Source of the DNA: BMS3BBIN04 sp964552465
GTDB lineage: Bacteria > Electryoneota > Electryoneia > Electryoneales > Electryoneaceae
NCBI GenBank assembly: GCA_964552465.1
Contig: CAZKGR010000012.1
Coordinates: forward strand, 25,099 to 89,098
Reading direction: 5' to 3'
Length of the DNA stretch: 64,000 bases
Both the position numbers and the translations under genes were made by a program. This document shows, one piece after another, positions 1 to 8,714 of this stretch. The first letter of the stretch is position 1. Every line of letters starts with the position of its first letter. Below the pieces are notes generated by a model. That model saw only the letters and a program-made list of their open reading frames with translations, was not told the origin of the DNA and made no database searches.

Positions 1-282
1 CCCGGCGTTGTTGACGAGGATGTCGAGTCCACCGAAGGTGCTGATCACTTCGCTGGTCAGATCCTGAGCGCGGTCGAAGTCGGCTGTGTCAGCCTGATAC
101 GCAATGGCTTTTACACCGAGTCCGGTTGCTTCCGCCGCCAGAGCCTCAGCTTTTTCAGCTTCCTTGCGATATGTAAACGCGACCGCCGCCCCTTCTTCGG
201 CAAAATGGCGCACGAGCGCTGCGCCGATACCCCTGCTACCACCAGTAATCAACGCTACTTTTCCAGCTAACAGGTTGCCCAT
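1..282 (-). CDS. SDR-family 3-hydroxyacyl-CoA/3-oxoacyl dehydrogenase, C-terminus beyond window
   Basis: The N-terminal 94 codons of a short-chain dehydrogenase are present; the gene runs off the left edge. The translation shows the cofactor loop TGGSRGIG (residues about 14-21) and, at the cut end, NNAG, both hallmarks of the classical SDR Rossmann fold. The start ATG lies 2 bases after the bamA stop, so the two are translationally coupled. Next to bamA the natural role is NAD(P)-dependent oxidation of a ring-cleavage hydroxyacyl-CoA such as 3-hydroxypimeloyl-CoA, but FabG-type 3-oxoacyl reductases look the same over this stretch. The family is certain; the substrate is inferred from context. 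Confidence 0.85.
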   Translation of the reverse strand, partial: MGNLLAGKVALITGGSRGIGAALVRHFAEEGAAVAFTYRKEAEKAEALAAEATGLGVKAIAYQADTADFDRAQDLTSEVISTFGGLDILVNNAG

Positions 283-284
283 TC

Positions 285-1418
285 TCACTCTCCCTGCGGC
301 TGTCCGAGGACAGCTTCGTATAGCGATTCATCCATCTTGGCCCCGGATGCGAGTTGGCGACGATACTCGATGAAGTCAACCACATCCTTGCCAGTGATTT
401 TCTTGGAGTTGAAAGCGTTAAAGCCCAGGAACGCCTCACCCTGCATGTTGGCCGCCAGCCAGTGACGGTGCTCATGCTTGGTCATATCCCAGAAGAAACG
501 CTTCTTCTGACGGATGCCGTCAATCGACTTCATCAGGCAACCCGGGAAGAGGTTAGTGAAAGTCCACACGATCTTGTCCACTTCCTTGTCGAGCAGGCTG
601 AAGTCGTACTCGGATGATTTTAGCACGCCCTTCGCGTTTGCAGCCTCTTCGCCCCGCTTGAACTGACCGTAGACGACTTCACCGTCCTCGATCCATTTGT
701 CCGTGATCACCAGCGGGTTGCGAATGAACTCACCGTCTTGTTTGAGCACGGGAACTACTTTAGTTACCATGCCCTTCTGCTTCATCGTGTAGGACGACCA
801 CATCTCGCATGAGACACAGTTATAGACGGCATCATCATAACTGAGAATTCCGGGGAGGAAATCGGTCGATCCACCGTCCGGCGCGCTGCCGTGACGTGGC
901 CCTGCCTGCCCGAAGATGGCCGTATCAACGGTCAATGTGAGATCGCAAGCCATGCCGATCTCCTGTCCGCCCGCGACACGCATACCGTTCACCCGGCAGA
1001 TAACCGGCTTCTTGGCGGTCAGGATCGAGTCGACCATCCCGTTGAACAGGTCCATGTACAGACCGTATTCCTGCGGCTTGTTGGAATAGTATTCGGCGTA
1101 TTCCTTGGTGTTTCCACCCGTGCAGAACGAACGGTTCCCAACAGCGGTGAAAATGATGGCGACCACCCGGCGGTCCATTGACGCTTTGTGAAAACCAGCG
1201 ATCACTCCTTTAACCATCTGGGTTGTGTACGAGTTGAACTGCGCAGGGTTGTTCAGTGTGACCCAAGCTGTGAACAGACCATCGACGACTGTTCCCTTTG
1301 GATCGACAACCGGTTTCAGTTCGTACGTAGTTCCGGGTGCTTCGGCGGAGAAGAATTGATCTCCATAGAGATCATGATCCTTGAGACCCCCTTCACTCGG
1401 TAGCCAGTTCAAACTCAT
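285..1418 (-). CDS. bamA: 6-oxocyclohex-1-ene-1-carbonyl-CoA hydrolase (BamA/Oah)
   Basis: This crotonase-superfamily enzyme hydrolytically opens the alicyclic ring in anaerobic benzoyl-CoA degradation, giving 3-hydroxypimeloyl-CoA. Its 377 residues match the family's usual length. Visible signatures are NRSFCTGGNTKEYAEYY (about 95-111), the NGMRVAGGQEIGMACDLT helix region (about 144-161) and QAGPRHGSAPDGG (about 171-183), which are typical of BamA rather than short enoyl-CoA hydratases. The ATG at 1418 is preferred because GAGGGG lies about 8 bases upstream; an in-frame TTG two codons earlier is possible. BamA is a recognised marker of anaerobic aromatic degraders. No benzoyl-CoA reductase is visible in this window. 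Confidence 0.93.
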   Translation of the reverse strand: MSLNWLPSEGGLKDHDLYGDQFFSAEAPGTTYELKPVVDPKGTVVDGLFTAWVTLNNPAQFNSYTTQMVKGVIAGFHKASMDRRVVAIIFTAVGNRSFCTGGNTKEYAEYYSNKPQEYGLYMDLFNGMVDSILTAKKPVICRVNGMRVAGGQEIGMACDLTLTVDTAIFGQAGPRHGSAPDGGSTDFLPGILSYDDAVYNCVSCEMWSSYTMKQKGMVTKVVPVLKQDGEFIRNPLVITDKWIEDGEVVYGQFKRGEEAANAKGVLKSSEYDFSLLDKEVDKIVWTFTNLFPGCLMKSIDGIRQKKRFFWDMTKHEHRHWLAANMQGEAFLGFNAFNSKKITGKDVVDFIEYRRQLASGAKMDESLYEAVLGQPQGE

Positions 1419-1460
1419 ATGCAAATCCCCTCGTTTCCGTGTTCTGAATCATCGGTTCCA

Positions 1461-2939
1461 TCATTGACTATTCACAGGAATGACCGGTTTCTGTTTCTTG
1501 GTAAACGCCTGAGCCTCTTCTATATCCTCAGGTGTAAACAAGCCTTCTCTCATCAGCCGACCCATGGTTGAGGCTAGTTCAACCAGACGCAGTTCAGAAA
1601 TCCCGAGGCGATCATATGCGGAGTAGTACGCTTCGGTCACGTTGACAAAGCTGTCTGAGCGTGTGCGTTTCTGACGTGCATCCTTCACGAACAGCATCAC
1701 CGCATTGATCAGCGTGTCGTTAACCACAACGCCATCACGTTCGAGACCCTTTTGGAACTCTGGGCGGTTGAGCACATCGCGTACAGCCGCAGCGCCAGTG
1801 TGCTTTCCGAAGACATACTTGATGCGCGTGTCAAGCATTTCCGGCGGAATCACCTGGTAGATCGCGGGATGGATCAGCAGGCCAGCCGTATGGATGCCGG
1901 ATTCATGGGTGAATACACCTTCGCCGATAATCGGCTCGTGTGCGCTGACCGGAATACCAGAGTATGTCTCAAGCATCTTCCGCAGCTTGATCAGCTTCTC
2001 GTACTTGAAGCCCGGGATTTCCACGCCATACAGCACTTTCAGCATCATCACCACTTGGTGCAACGGCGCGTTGCCAGCCCGTTCGCCCATGCCATTGACT
2101 GTACATGTGGGAACATTGATACCGTGGCTCATCGCGCGAACGGTGTTAACTCCGGCCAGCCCAAAATCGTTGTGGAAGTGGACTACCAGATCCTCGCCCG
2201 GGAATTCCTTAACGATGCGAGGGATGTATTTATCCACGCCTTCCGGTGTGAAGCAACCGACGGTATCCGGGAAGCTGTAACGTGTTCCGCCAGCATCGTA
2301 CCCAGCTCTTGCAAGCTGGATGGTATACTCGAGGTCAGCCCGGGAACCGTCCTCACCGCCAAACTCAACCGCTTTTACCCCACGTTCGCGTGCGTAGCTG
2401 ATAGATTCGCACATCATCCGCAGGTTTGCTTCGCGATAGAATTCAACCGGAAGATCTAACCATTCCTTTATGTCCTTCTTCTCGCGTTTAAGCAGCGAAC
2501 GGCCGATCTTGTACTTCAGGTGTAGGTCGGAACCAGACGTGAAAATGAAGAAAGTGACTTCCGAGATATCGACACCGATATCATCGAGGGTTTTTATGGT
2601 GATGTCGATGTCACTCTGAGTAGAACGACACATCACCAGCAGCTCAACATCCTCGCGGATATCACCCCTGCGTTTCCCCTGGACAATCAGCTGGAGTGCG
2701 TGACGGTCAGTCAGAGCTGCGAACGGGAAGCCCAAGTCGAAAATGTGGACTCCCATATCTGAGAGCTCGCGGGCAATCTCAAACTTCTGACCCGGAGATA
2801 ATGCAACGCCTGGCATCTGCTCGCCATCACGTAACGTCGAATCGTAAACCTTGATTCGCGAGGGATCTGGAAATGACAGATGATCCGTAAACTCAGTTGG
2901 CTCATGTATCAAACTGTCCAACGGCTCACGCAATTCCAT
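1461..2939 (-). CDS. DRE-TIM metallolyase: Re-citrate synthase or homocitrate synthase-like
   Basis: This is an acyl-CoA:2-oxo acid condensing enzyme of the LeuA/homocitrate synthase superfamily. The 492 residues carry the metal/substrate motif STLRDGEQ (34-41), the metal-binding HFHNDFG and the HESGIHTAG segment. The C-terminus has no obvious LeuA leucine-binding regulatory domain, which argues against isopropylmalate synthase. The segment SGSDLHLKYKIGRSLLKRE resembles proteins described as Re-citrate synthases in strict anaerobes; that resemblance is from memory. Neighbouring aconitase-like and isocitrate-dehydrogenase-like genes would complete citrate to 2-oxoglutarate, or homocitrate to 2-oxoadipate. 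The start at 2939 has AGGAGG about 9 bases upstream; an ATG six codons earlier lacks this. Confidence 0.75.
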   Translation of the reverse strand: MELREPLDSLIHEPTEFTDHLSFPDPSRIKVYDSTLRDGEQMPGVALSPGQKFEIARELSDMGVHIFDLGFPFAALTDRHALQLIVQGKRRGDIREDVELLVMCRSTQSDIDITIKTLDDIGVDISEVTFFIFTSGSDLHLKYKIGRSLLKREKKDIKEWLDLPVEFYREANLRMMCESISYARERGVKAVEFGGEDGSRADLEYTIQLARAGYDAGGTRYSFPDTVGCFTPEGVDKYIPRIVKEFPGEDLVVHFHNDFGLAGVNTVRAMSHGINVPTCTVNGMGERAGNAPLHQVVMMLKVLYGVEIPGFKYEKLIKLRKMLETYSGIPVSAHEPIIGEGVFTHESGIHTAGLLIHPAIYQVIPPEMLDTRIKYVFGKHTGAAAVRDVLNRPEFQKGLERDGVVVNDTLINAVMLFVKDARQKRTRSDSFVNVTEAYYSAYDRLGISELRLVELASTMGRLMREGLFTPEDIEEAQAFTKKQKPVIPVNSQ

Positions 2940-2968
2940 GCCAACATCCTCCTGCATTATGACCCGGA

Positions 2969-2985
2969 CTCTTCACTCTGAAGAG
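2969..2985 (-). repeat. Perfect intra-operon hairpin
   Basis: CTCTTCA and TGAAGAG form a perfect 7-bp stem with a 3-base loop in the 80-bp gap between the dehydrogenase/hydratase fusion and the condensing-enzyme gene. No U-run follows, so it is not a good intrinsic terminator. It may be an mRNA processing or stabilising element that changes expression between the two halves of the operon. Confidence 0.4.
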
Positions 2986-3019
2986 ATGCGGGTGCGAAAA
3001 CTTCAAGTCACTTTCGACC

Positions 3020-5086
3020 TCAAATGTCCATCGTCTTCTTCCAACTCGACCCAATCATGCCACGTTTACATGCGGAACCGGTCATGAATCCAGCCGAATG
3101 CTTCGCCTGGATATCCAGCGCCTGCGACAACGGGACAGAGCATGAAGCCTGTACGCAATCCATGATCGCCTTGCGCGCCACTTCGACAGCTGGATCTTCC
3201 GGAGTGGAAAGGCCTGCTACATCGCTGGAAATCTGGATCGGTTCGGAATTTACTTTTCGCTCGGCAACATCTCCGCTACCAGTCAGGATCGAATTGATGG
3301 TCGCCAGGCACTCGTCCATTGAGCCGGCGAAATCGACCATCCAACCTGTGGCTTCTGACGCCTTCACAGACCGCCCTGATAGCAGCAGATTCGCAACCTT
3401 GCCCCAGTTGGCCGGATCAGTCTTGCGGAATGACCAGTGACAGCCTTCCATGCCCGGAATAACTGGTAGTGTGACCTCCGGCATCCCAACCTGAGCACTG
3501 TCGAGCGCGACTACATAGTGACAGTGCATCAACAGTTCGAGCATTCCCCCCAGGCAGCGTTTGCCGTTGACAAAGCCGACCGACGTCTTGAACTCGTCAT
3601 TGAATCGACGAGCGGTTTCCGACCACGCTTTCGCGACACGGAAGCCTTCGTCTTCGTTGTCAAGGGCGGGATAGAACTCGGTCGTATCCGCACCGACAAG
3701 CTGGATCGCCAAATGGAAATCGCCACTCAGAACCACGGAGTCGATGTTCTCGGCCTTGAGCCAGTCGACCGCCCGGTTGAGCTCGGCGATGACATCCCAG
3801 TTGAGTGATTCGCGGCTGATCGTAATCGCGCCGATGGTACCGTCATGTTCAGCGTTTACGTACAGCTGCTGCCATTCCGGTGAATCGACCTTGGCGAATG
3901 CGTCTGGATGCCACGCTCCACCCGCAGCTTCTGGATGCAGCTTGTGATAGGCTTCAACGCGGGCAATCGCGGCGTCCGCACCAATTTCACGGATCGTTGC
4001 AAGGATACCCTTTGAGAACTGGGCGCAGAGTTCGCCGATCGCGTTCATGTGAGGAAGCGGCGCACGGTCTTCGTGCAGCATCAGGCTGGCCATCTGGAGC
4101 AATGGACCGAACATCCAGCTCTCGAACTCGTCTTCGTCCGGTAATTCCCAATCAACCGTCGGACGGTTCATCGAGTACCAGCTCTCGCCGCTGTGACGGC
4201 GGCGTTCGAGCTCATCGTCCGGAGTGAACAGGTCGCCATAAGTTCCGCTGAGGTGGTGCAAGCACGACCATGTCAGGAAGCTTGCACCCGGACCGATAGC
4301 GTCGTGCGCACGTAGCGGGTTCGGTCCAACCAGACGTCGAACAAACTTGTCCAGCTTCCAGTATGGCATGTTTGACGCGCGGTGATAACGCAATGCAGCC
4401 AGCGTCACTCCGCAGAACAGCACGTCAAGAATGAATGACCAGTAGTCACCAACCGGAACCGGGATCATCCCCAGCGACCACAGCAGTTTGGTCAAATCGG
4501 TCGGCTGATCTTCAACGATTTCCCAGATCTTGTTGATCTGATGTGGGAACGATGGATGCCAGACTCCGACACCGAGTTCCGAACTCGGGAAGCCCGAGGT
4601 TACGGAACGAATCTCGATCCCTGGGAAGCTGTCGCGCATCGTTTCGTAATGAGCGCGTTTGATCGGCAGAATCTCAGGGATTGCTTCGAGGATGAACTTC
4701 GGGTTGAATCCGGCAAGCGCACGAGGAACTGACGATCCGCCGTAATTCAGGCGGATTATGTCGCTCATGATCTCGTTAGCCTGCTCACGTCCGAAGGATT
4801 GCATGAGGCCGGGGTATTGCTGACCGATGCCGTCCGGAGCATCTGGCAGGTCAAGCGTTACGATGGGCACATCATACGGTGCCAGCCGTGATCCGAGCTG
4901 CATCGCCTTACCTGAACCGACGATCCCGTTTCCACCCGAAATCACGAATGCTCCGCGATTGCCCGCGGGGCCAAATATCTTGTCGACGAGTTCGCCAGTG
5001 TCAGCCGCGTAACGTCCTGCCTTGACCATATCAAGTACAGTTCCGAGGCCGAGAGTTTCGAGCGTTGTCTGTCGCATGGTTTTCAT
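3020..5086 (-). CDS. 3-hydroxyacyl-CoA dehydrogenase / enoyl-CoA hydratase fusion
   Basis: This bifunctional beta-oxidation enzyme has 688 residues. The N-terminal half is an NAD-binding dehydrogenase with a degenerate glycine loop, GGNGIVGSG (51-59), and the segment WHPSFPHQINKIWEIVE, which aligns with the catalytic-His region (HFFNP...H...E) of 3-hydroxyacyl-CoA dehydrogenases. The C-terminal third is a crotonase domain that keeps both hydratase glutamates, in LGGMLELLM and MPEVTLPVIPG. The dehydrogenase-first order resembles archaeal-type fusions and is the reverse of E. coli FadB. One base separates it from the thiolase gene. It would act on pimeloyl- or glutaryl-derived CoA esters from ring cleavage; the exact chain length is unknown. 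Confidence 0.72.
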   Translation of the reverse strand: MKTMRQTTLETLGLGTVLDMVKAGRYAADTGELVDKIFGPAGNRGAFVISGGNGIVGSGKAMQLGSRLAPYDVPIVTLDLPDAPDGIGQQYPGLMQSFGREQANEIMSDIIRLNYGGSSVPRALAGFNPKFILEAIPEILPIKRAHYETMRDSFPGIEIRSVTSGFPSSELGVGVWHPSFPHQINKIWEIVEDQPTDLTKLLWSLGMIPVPVGDYWSFILDVLFCGVTLAALRYHRASNMPYWKLDKFVRRLVGPNPLRAHDAIGPGASFLTWSCLHHLSGTYGDLFTPDDELERRRHSGESWYSMNRPTVDWELPDEDEFESWMFGPLLQMASLMLHEDRAPLPHMNAIGELCAQFSKGILATIREIGADAAIARVEAYHKLHPEAAGGAWHPDAFAKVDSPEWQQLYVNAEHDGTIGAITISRESLNWDVIAELNRAVDWLKAENIDSVVLSGDFHLAIQLVGADTTEFYPALDNEDEGFRVAKAWSETARRFNDEFKTSVGFVNGKRCLGGMLELLMHCHYVVALDSAQVGMPEVTLPVIPGMEGCHWSFRKTDPANWGKVANLLLSGRSVKASEATGWMVDFAGSMDECLATINSILTGSGDVAERKVNSEPIQISSDVAGLSTPEDPAVEVARKAIMDCVQASCSVPLSQALDIQAKHSAGFMTGSACKRGMIGSSWKKTMDI

Positions 5087-5087
5087 C

Positions 5088-6335
5088 TTAGTTACCTCCC
5101 TTGCGATCGGTAACCTTGAATACGGCTGCTATCCCAACGTCACCTGCGGCACAGCCGAAGACAAGCGCATATCCTCCCCCAACGACAACAGCTCGCTCCA
5201 ACGCTTCCACAATCACCCGGACCAAGGTTGGTCCCTGCGGATGACCGTAAACCATCGGACAGCCAGTGTCGTTCATCTTATGCCAGTCATAATTCATGAT
5301 CTTGGAGAACACGACATCGTTTACAGCGAATGGATTGTGGTTGTAGACCGAGACCATGTCGTCCATGGTCAAACCGGTACGTTCGAAGAGTTGCTTGACC
5401 GCCAGAGCTGGCGCATCTGGCATCTGACCCGCACCACTGCGGTACTCCGCAGACGCGACCATTTGGATCGAGATTTCGGGACGCTGGCTCAGTTCACGAG
5501 CCTTGTCTTCGGTGGTCATCAAGAGTGTGAACATGCCGTCGGAAGCGTGAGTCTGTCCGCCAGCGGTGACACACGTATCCAGCTGACGTTCGCCGGGGAA
5601 CTGATCGTAAGACCTGTACCTGCGGATGCCATAGTCGTCATCGACCACGCCGATCTCCTGCCCGCGAACATCGAGCACCTTGAGCGGGAACAGGTACTTG
5701 TCAAGAACGCCGTCTTCTTTGGCCTTGAAGTACTGCTGGTAACGCCACCAGGCCAGCTCGGCGACCTCTTTCATGTCCACCTTGTAGGAACGTGCGCAAC
5801 GTCCCGCGCAGGCGATCATCGATGTTTCGCCCTTCGCCTGATCGAAGCCCATCGAACCCGAAGACGGATCGAATCCGAAGTTGTCCCAGATGTCGCTGAT
5901 GACTTCGGTACGTCGGTAGGTGCCCTGATTGGGGAACACACCGGCTGGTGAGTTGCTCGTCTTATCAAACGCTAGCACTCCGACAACGTCGTGCGACCCT
6001 CCTTGAACCTGCGCGGCGGCTTTCATTGTGACTTGTAGACCTGTCGCACACGCCTGTTCAAGATGGAATCCCGGAAGTCGGTGGCCGAACCCGTTGGACA
6101 GGTACGGCGATCCCCAGAACTTATACAGCCACGGAATCGTTGACCCGCTGATCAGGTAGTCCAAGTCCGTGATTCGAATCTTACGTTTGGCGAGAATCAA
6201 CGGCATTGATTCAGCAGCAAAACGCGCGATGTCGACTTCGGCCAATGCACTTGTGTGCCAGGCCGGAAACCAACTCCCCCCCCAGGCTCCATAAGGGATA
6301 AATGCCGAAGGGTAACTCGGCGCTATATCCTTCAT
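5088..6335 (-). CDS. Thiolase-family acyl-CoA acyltransferase
   Basis: A 415-residue thiolase with the acyl-accepting cysteine in EQACATGLQ (C96), the histidine motif YGHPQGPT and the C-terminal cysteine in GCAAGD. The usual NEAFA motif is replaced by NHNPFAVND. It would cleave 3-oxoacyl-CoA (such as 3-oxopimeloyl-CoA) with CoA to release acetyl-CoA, or run in the condensing direction. The start ATG has GGGAGAG immediately upstream. It lies between the aconitase-like small subunit and the dehydrogenase/hydratase fusion, so a complete beta-oxidation turn (hydratase, dehydrogenase, thiolase) is encoded here. Substrate specificity cannot be read from the sequence. Confidence 0.85.
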   Translation of the reverse strand: MKDIAPSYPSAFIPYGAWGGSWFPAWHTSALAEVDIARFAAESMPLILAKRKIRITDLDYLISGSTIPWLYKFWGSPYLSNGFGHRLPGFHLEQACATGLQVTMKAAAQVQGGSHDVVGVLAFDKTSNSPAGVFPNQGTYRRTEVISDIWDNFGFDPSSGSMGFDQAKGETSMIACAGRCARSYKVDMKEVAELAWWRYQQYFKAKEDGVLDKYLFPLKVLDVRGQEIGVVDDDYGIRRYRSYDQFPGERQLDTCVTAGGQTHASDGMFTLLMTTEDKARELSQRPEISIQMVASAEYRSGAGQMPDAPALAVKQLFERTGLTMDDMVSVYNHNPFAVNDVVFSKIMNYDWHKMNDTGCPMVYGHPQGPTLVRVIVEALERAVVVGGGYALVFGCAAGDVGIAAVFKVTDRKGGN

Positions 6336-6433
6336 TTCTCTCCCTACCGGTTGTTGGTCGTTCGTTTATCTTTGTCGTCGTTCGAATGTCTGCTAAACAA
6401 GCTCACATCACTGAAATCCTGCCCTGCAACCAA

Positions 6434-6928
6434 TTATCCGGCGCTGCCGACCTTGCGTCGCACGTATTCCGCCAGTCCGCCGAGATCGATGATCTCTTGA
6501 ATGCCTGGCGGGAACGGTGCCGCTTTCCAACTGCCACCGCGGGTCAGATTCTCGATCATTCCGTTGTCCAGATCGACCTGGATGCTATCCCCTTCCTCGA
6601 TTCCCTCGACTGCTTCCGGACATTCTAGGATCGGCAGTCCTATGTTGATCGAGTTGCGATAGAAAATCCGTGCAAACGATTTGGCGATCACACAGGCAAC
6701 GCCCGCCCCTTTAATCGCGATGGGGGCATTTTCACGGGAAGATCCGCATCCAAAGTTATTTCCAGCGACGATGAAATCACCCTGCTGGACACGTTCGACA
6801 AAGGTCGCGTCGAGATCTTCCAATGCGTGCGGGGCCAGCTCGGCAACGGTGAAACTGGTGCAGTACCGTGCCGGGATGATGACATCAGTGTCAACGTTAT
6901 CGTTGTAGCGGAAAACCGTTCCTTCCAT
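6434..6928 (-). CDS. 3-isopropylmalate dehydratase/homoaconitase-type small subunit (LeuD family)
   Basis: This swivel-domain subunit of an aconitase-superfamily hydro-lyase has 164 residues, the standard LeuD length. The signatures NVDTDVIIPARY near the N-terminus, GNNFGCGSSRE in the middle and YRNSINIGLP towards the C-terminus are clear. It pairs with the large subunit at 7461-8714, but the MarR gene is inserted between the two, an unusual arrangement. The internal ATG at 6928 gives a normal LeuD N-terminus (MEGTVFRYNDN), whereas the longer reading frame would overlap the MarR gene. The substrate could be citrate, homocitrate or isopropylmalate; operon context favours the first two. Confidence 0.87.
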   Translation of the reverse strand: MEGTVFRYNDNVDTDVIIPARYCTSFTVAELAPHALEDLDATFVERVQQGDFIVAGNNFGCGSSRENAPIAIKGAGVACVIAKSFARIFYRNSINIGLPILECPEAVEGIEEGDSIQVDLDNGMIENLTRGGSWKAAPFPPGIQEIIDLGGLAEYVRRKVGSAG

Positions 6929-6935
6929 CGTGCCC

Positions 6936-7424
6936 TCACGTTGATCCGTTGTTCGACAGATTTTCACGAACCCGGATCAGGTCCAGGTAGATCGATCTCG
7001 TTTTTGTGCTACGCAGACCCTTGGTCGCGCGCACGTTTATCTCATTTGCTTCTTCGTTAAGACGCGGGAGCTGCTTCTTTCCCTTTGGCGTCAGGCTGAC
7101 CATCTGTGTGCGGCGGTCGTCAACGGCCGGGGAACGTTTGATGAGCCCGACCTTCACGAGATTGTCGATTTGTCGTGTGATCGTGGCATCATCGAGTTGC
7201 ACCCTCTTGCCGAGGTCCGTTTGACGGGCTTCGCCCAGCTCATTGATTCCCTGCAACACAACCCACTGAGTGACGTTCAAATTGAATTCTCTCAGCCTCT
7301 CTTCAAGTGCAACCCGCATCGAGCGGGCGACAACATTGACAAGAAACCCCAGGCTTTCATTCAACTGGTGCTTCGTTGGTACCGAATTGACACGCTCGTT
7401 ACTCTTATTTTCAGAACCTGTCAT
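6936..7424 (-). CDS. MarR-family transcriptional regulator
   Basis: A 162-residue winged-helix regulator. The helix-turn-helix and wing are recognisable in RQTDLGKRVQLDDATITRQ and the DDRRTQMVSLTPKG motif, where the DxR...LT pattern of the MarR wing is intact. It sits inside the operon between the large and small aconitase-like subunits. MarR proteins in aromatic-degradation clusters commonly respond to aryl-CoA thioesters; here that is inference. Its most plausible target is the nested palindrome at 9871-9903 ahead of this operon. The ATG at 7424 has AGAGGA about 7 bases upstream. Confidence 0.88.
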   Translation of the reverse strand: MTGSENKSNERVNSVPTKHQLNESLGFLVNVVARSMRVALEERLREFNLNVTQWVVLQGINELGEARQTDLGKRVQLDDATITRQIDNLVKVGLIKRSPAVDDRRTQMVSLTPKGKKQLPRLNEEANEINVRATKGLRSTKTRSIYLDLIRVRENLSNNGST

Positions 7425-7460
7425 CACCTAATCCTCTACCATCAAAGACAGCACGATCAA

Positions 7461-8714
7461 TCAGATCGGAGATACAATCTTTCCTGCAACGGCGCTTGCC
7501 GCTGCCACCGCCGGTCCGCTCAGATACACTTTGCTGTCCGTGTGTCCGTTACGTCCGACGAAGTTTCTGTTCGTCGTATATAATCCCACTTCATCCTGAG
7601 CCAGCACACCCATATGCCCACCAATACACGGGCCACATGTAGCCGGAGTAATGGTCGCACCCGCTTCGACAAACTGCCGCGCCAGACCTGTGTCAATCAG
7701 GTCTCGATACACGTCCTGGCTGGACGGGATTATCAGCAGTCGTACCGAATGATGAACCTCGTTGCCGCGTAAAAACTCGCCAGCGACCTCAAAATCTTCA
7801 AGACGGCCATTGGTACATGATCCGATCACCACCTGATCGATTTTCGTACCGTCTACCTCGTCCACATCGACACCGTTCGAGGGCAGATAAGGTTTGGCTA
7901 CCTGCGGTTTCAGCGAAGTGACATCAAATTCAACTACTTGCGAGTAGTTGGCGTCCGGATCGGCATCAATTGTCTGTGCATCCGTCACACCGATCTCATT
8001 CAGATAGGCGAGGGTTGTGTCATCAGCAGGCATAATTCCGGATTTGGCCCCGGCTTCAATCGCCATATTGGCTATCGTGAAGCGACCTTCCATCGACATG
8101 CCGTCGATCACCGGACCGTGAAACTCAAGAACCTTATAGAGTGCGCCTTCAACGCCTAATGTCTTGATGATCTGAAGGATGACGTCCTTGGCGCCGACGC
8201 CATGCTGAAGATCACCGGAGACGTTCACCCGAATCGTTTCCGGAACGCGGAACCACAGCTCGCCCAACGCCCAAGCGGCCGCCATATCTGTGCTGCCAAT
8301 TCCTGTCGCCAGCGCGCCCACGGCACCGTGTGTGCAGGTGTGGCTGTCAGCGCCGACAATCAGGTTGCCCGGTTTGACGAAGCCCTTGTCCGGGAGGATC
8401 GTGTGGCAGATTCCGGAACGTCCGACCTCGAAGTAGTTCTGGACCTGCTGTTCCTGAGCAAACTCGCGCATGTTCTTGGACAACTGCGCTGCCTTGATGT
8501 CCTTCGCGGGCACGAAGTGATCGTTTACCAGCACCAGGCTGTCGGGATTGTGAACCTTTGACACGCCCATCTGCTTGAACACTTCGATCGAAAGCGAGCA
8601 TGTGACATCTGTGCCGAGAACCCGGTCAACTTTCGCAAACAACAGGTCGCCCGGCGCAACACTTTCACGTCCGCCCTGCCTGGCAAGGATCTTCTCGGCG
8701 ATCGTCATGCCCAT
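7461..8714 (-). CDS. 3-isopropylmalate dehydratase/homoaconitase-type large subunit (LeuC family)
   Basis: The catalytic 4Fe-4S subunit of an aconitase-superfamily enzyme, 417 residues, which is the short LeuC/HacA size used with a separate small subunit. Cluster-binding cysteines are seen in VIGSCTNGR and ATCGPCIGGH, and GADSHTCTHGA marks the substrate region. It overlaps the upstream dehydrogenase gene by 10 bases; a second ATG at 8708 would give an ATGA overlap instead. With the condensing enzyme and the dehydrogenase it forms a three-step set of the kind used for citrate to 2-oxoglutarate, homocitrate to 2-oxoadipate, or leucine synthesis. The sequence alone does not decide among these. 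Confidence 0.9.
   Translation of the reverse strand: MGMTIAEKILARQGGRESVAPGDLLFAKVDRVLGTDVTCSLSIEVFKQMGVSKVHNPDSLVLVNDHFVPAKDIKAAQLSKNMREFAQEQQVQNYFEVGRSGICHTILPDKGFVKPGNLIVGADSHTCTHGAVGALATGIGSTDMAAAWALGELWFRVPETIRVNVSGDLQHGVGAKDVILQIIKTLGVEGALYKVLEFHGPVIDGMSMEGRFTIANMAIEAGAKSGIMPADDTTLAYLNEIGVTDAQTIDADPDANYSQVVEFDVTSLKPQVAKPYLPSNGVDVDEVDGTKIDQVVIGSCTNGRLEDFEVAGEFLRGNEVHHSVRLLIIPSSQDVYRDLIDTGLARQFVEAGATITPATCGPCIGGHMGVLAQDEVGLYTTNRNFVGRNGHTDSKVYLSGPAVAAASAVAGKIVSPI

Noticed and set aside
1752..2459. Plus-strand open frame of 235 codons
   Set aside because: Antisense to the DRE-TIM condensing enzyme; no ribosome-binding site or domain.
5022..5951. Long plus-strand open frame (309 codons)
   Set aside because: It lies antisense to the thiolase gene, which has full family motifs. 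The plus-strand product shows no recognisable domain and is rich in antisense-type Arg/His/Asp patterns.
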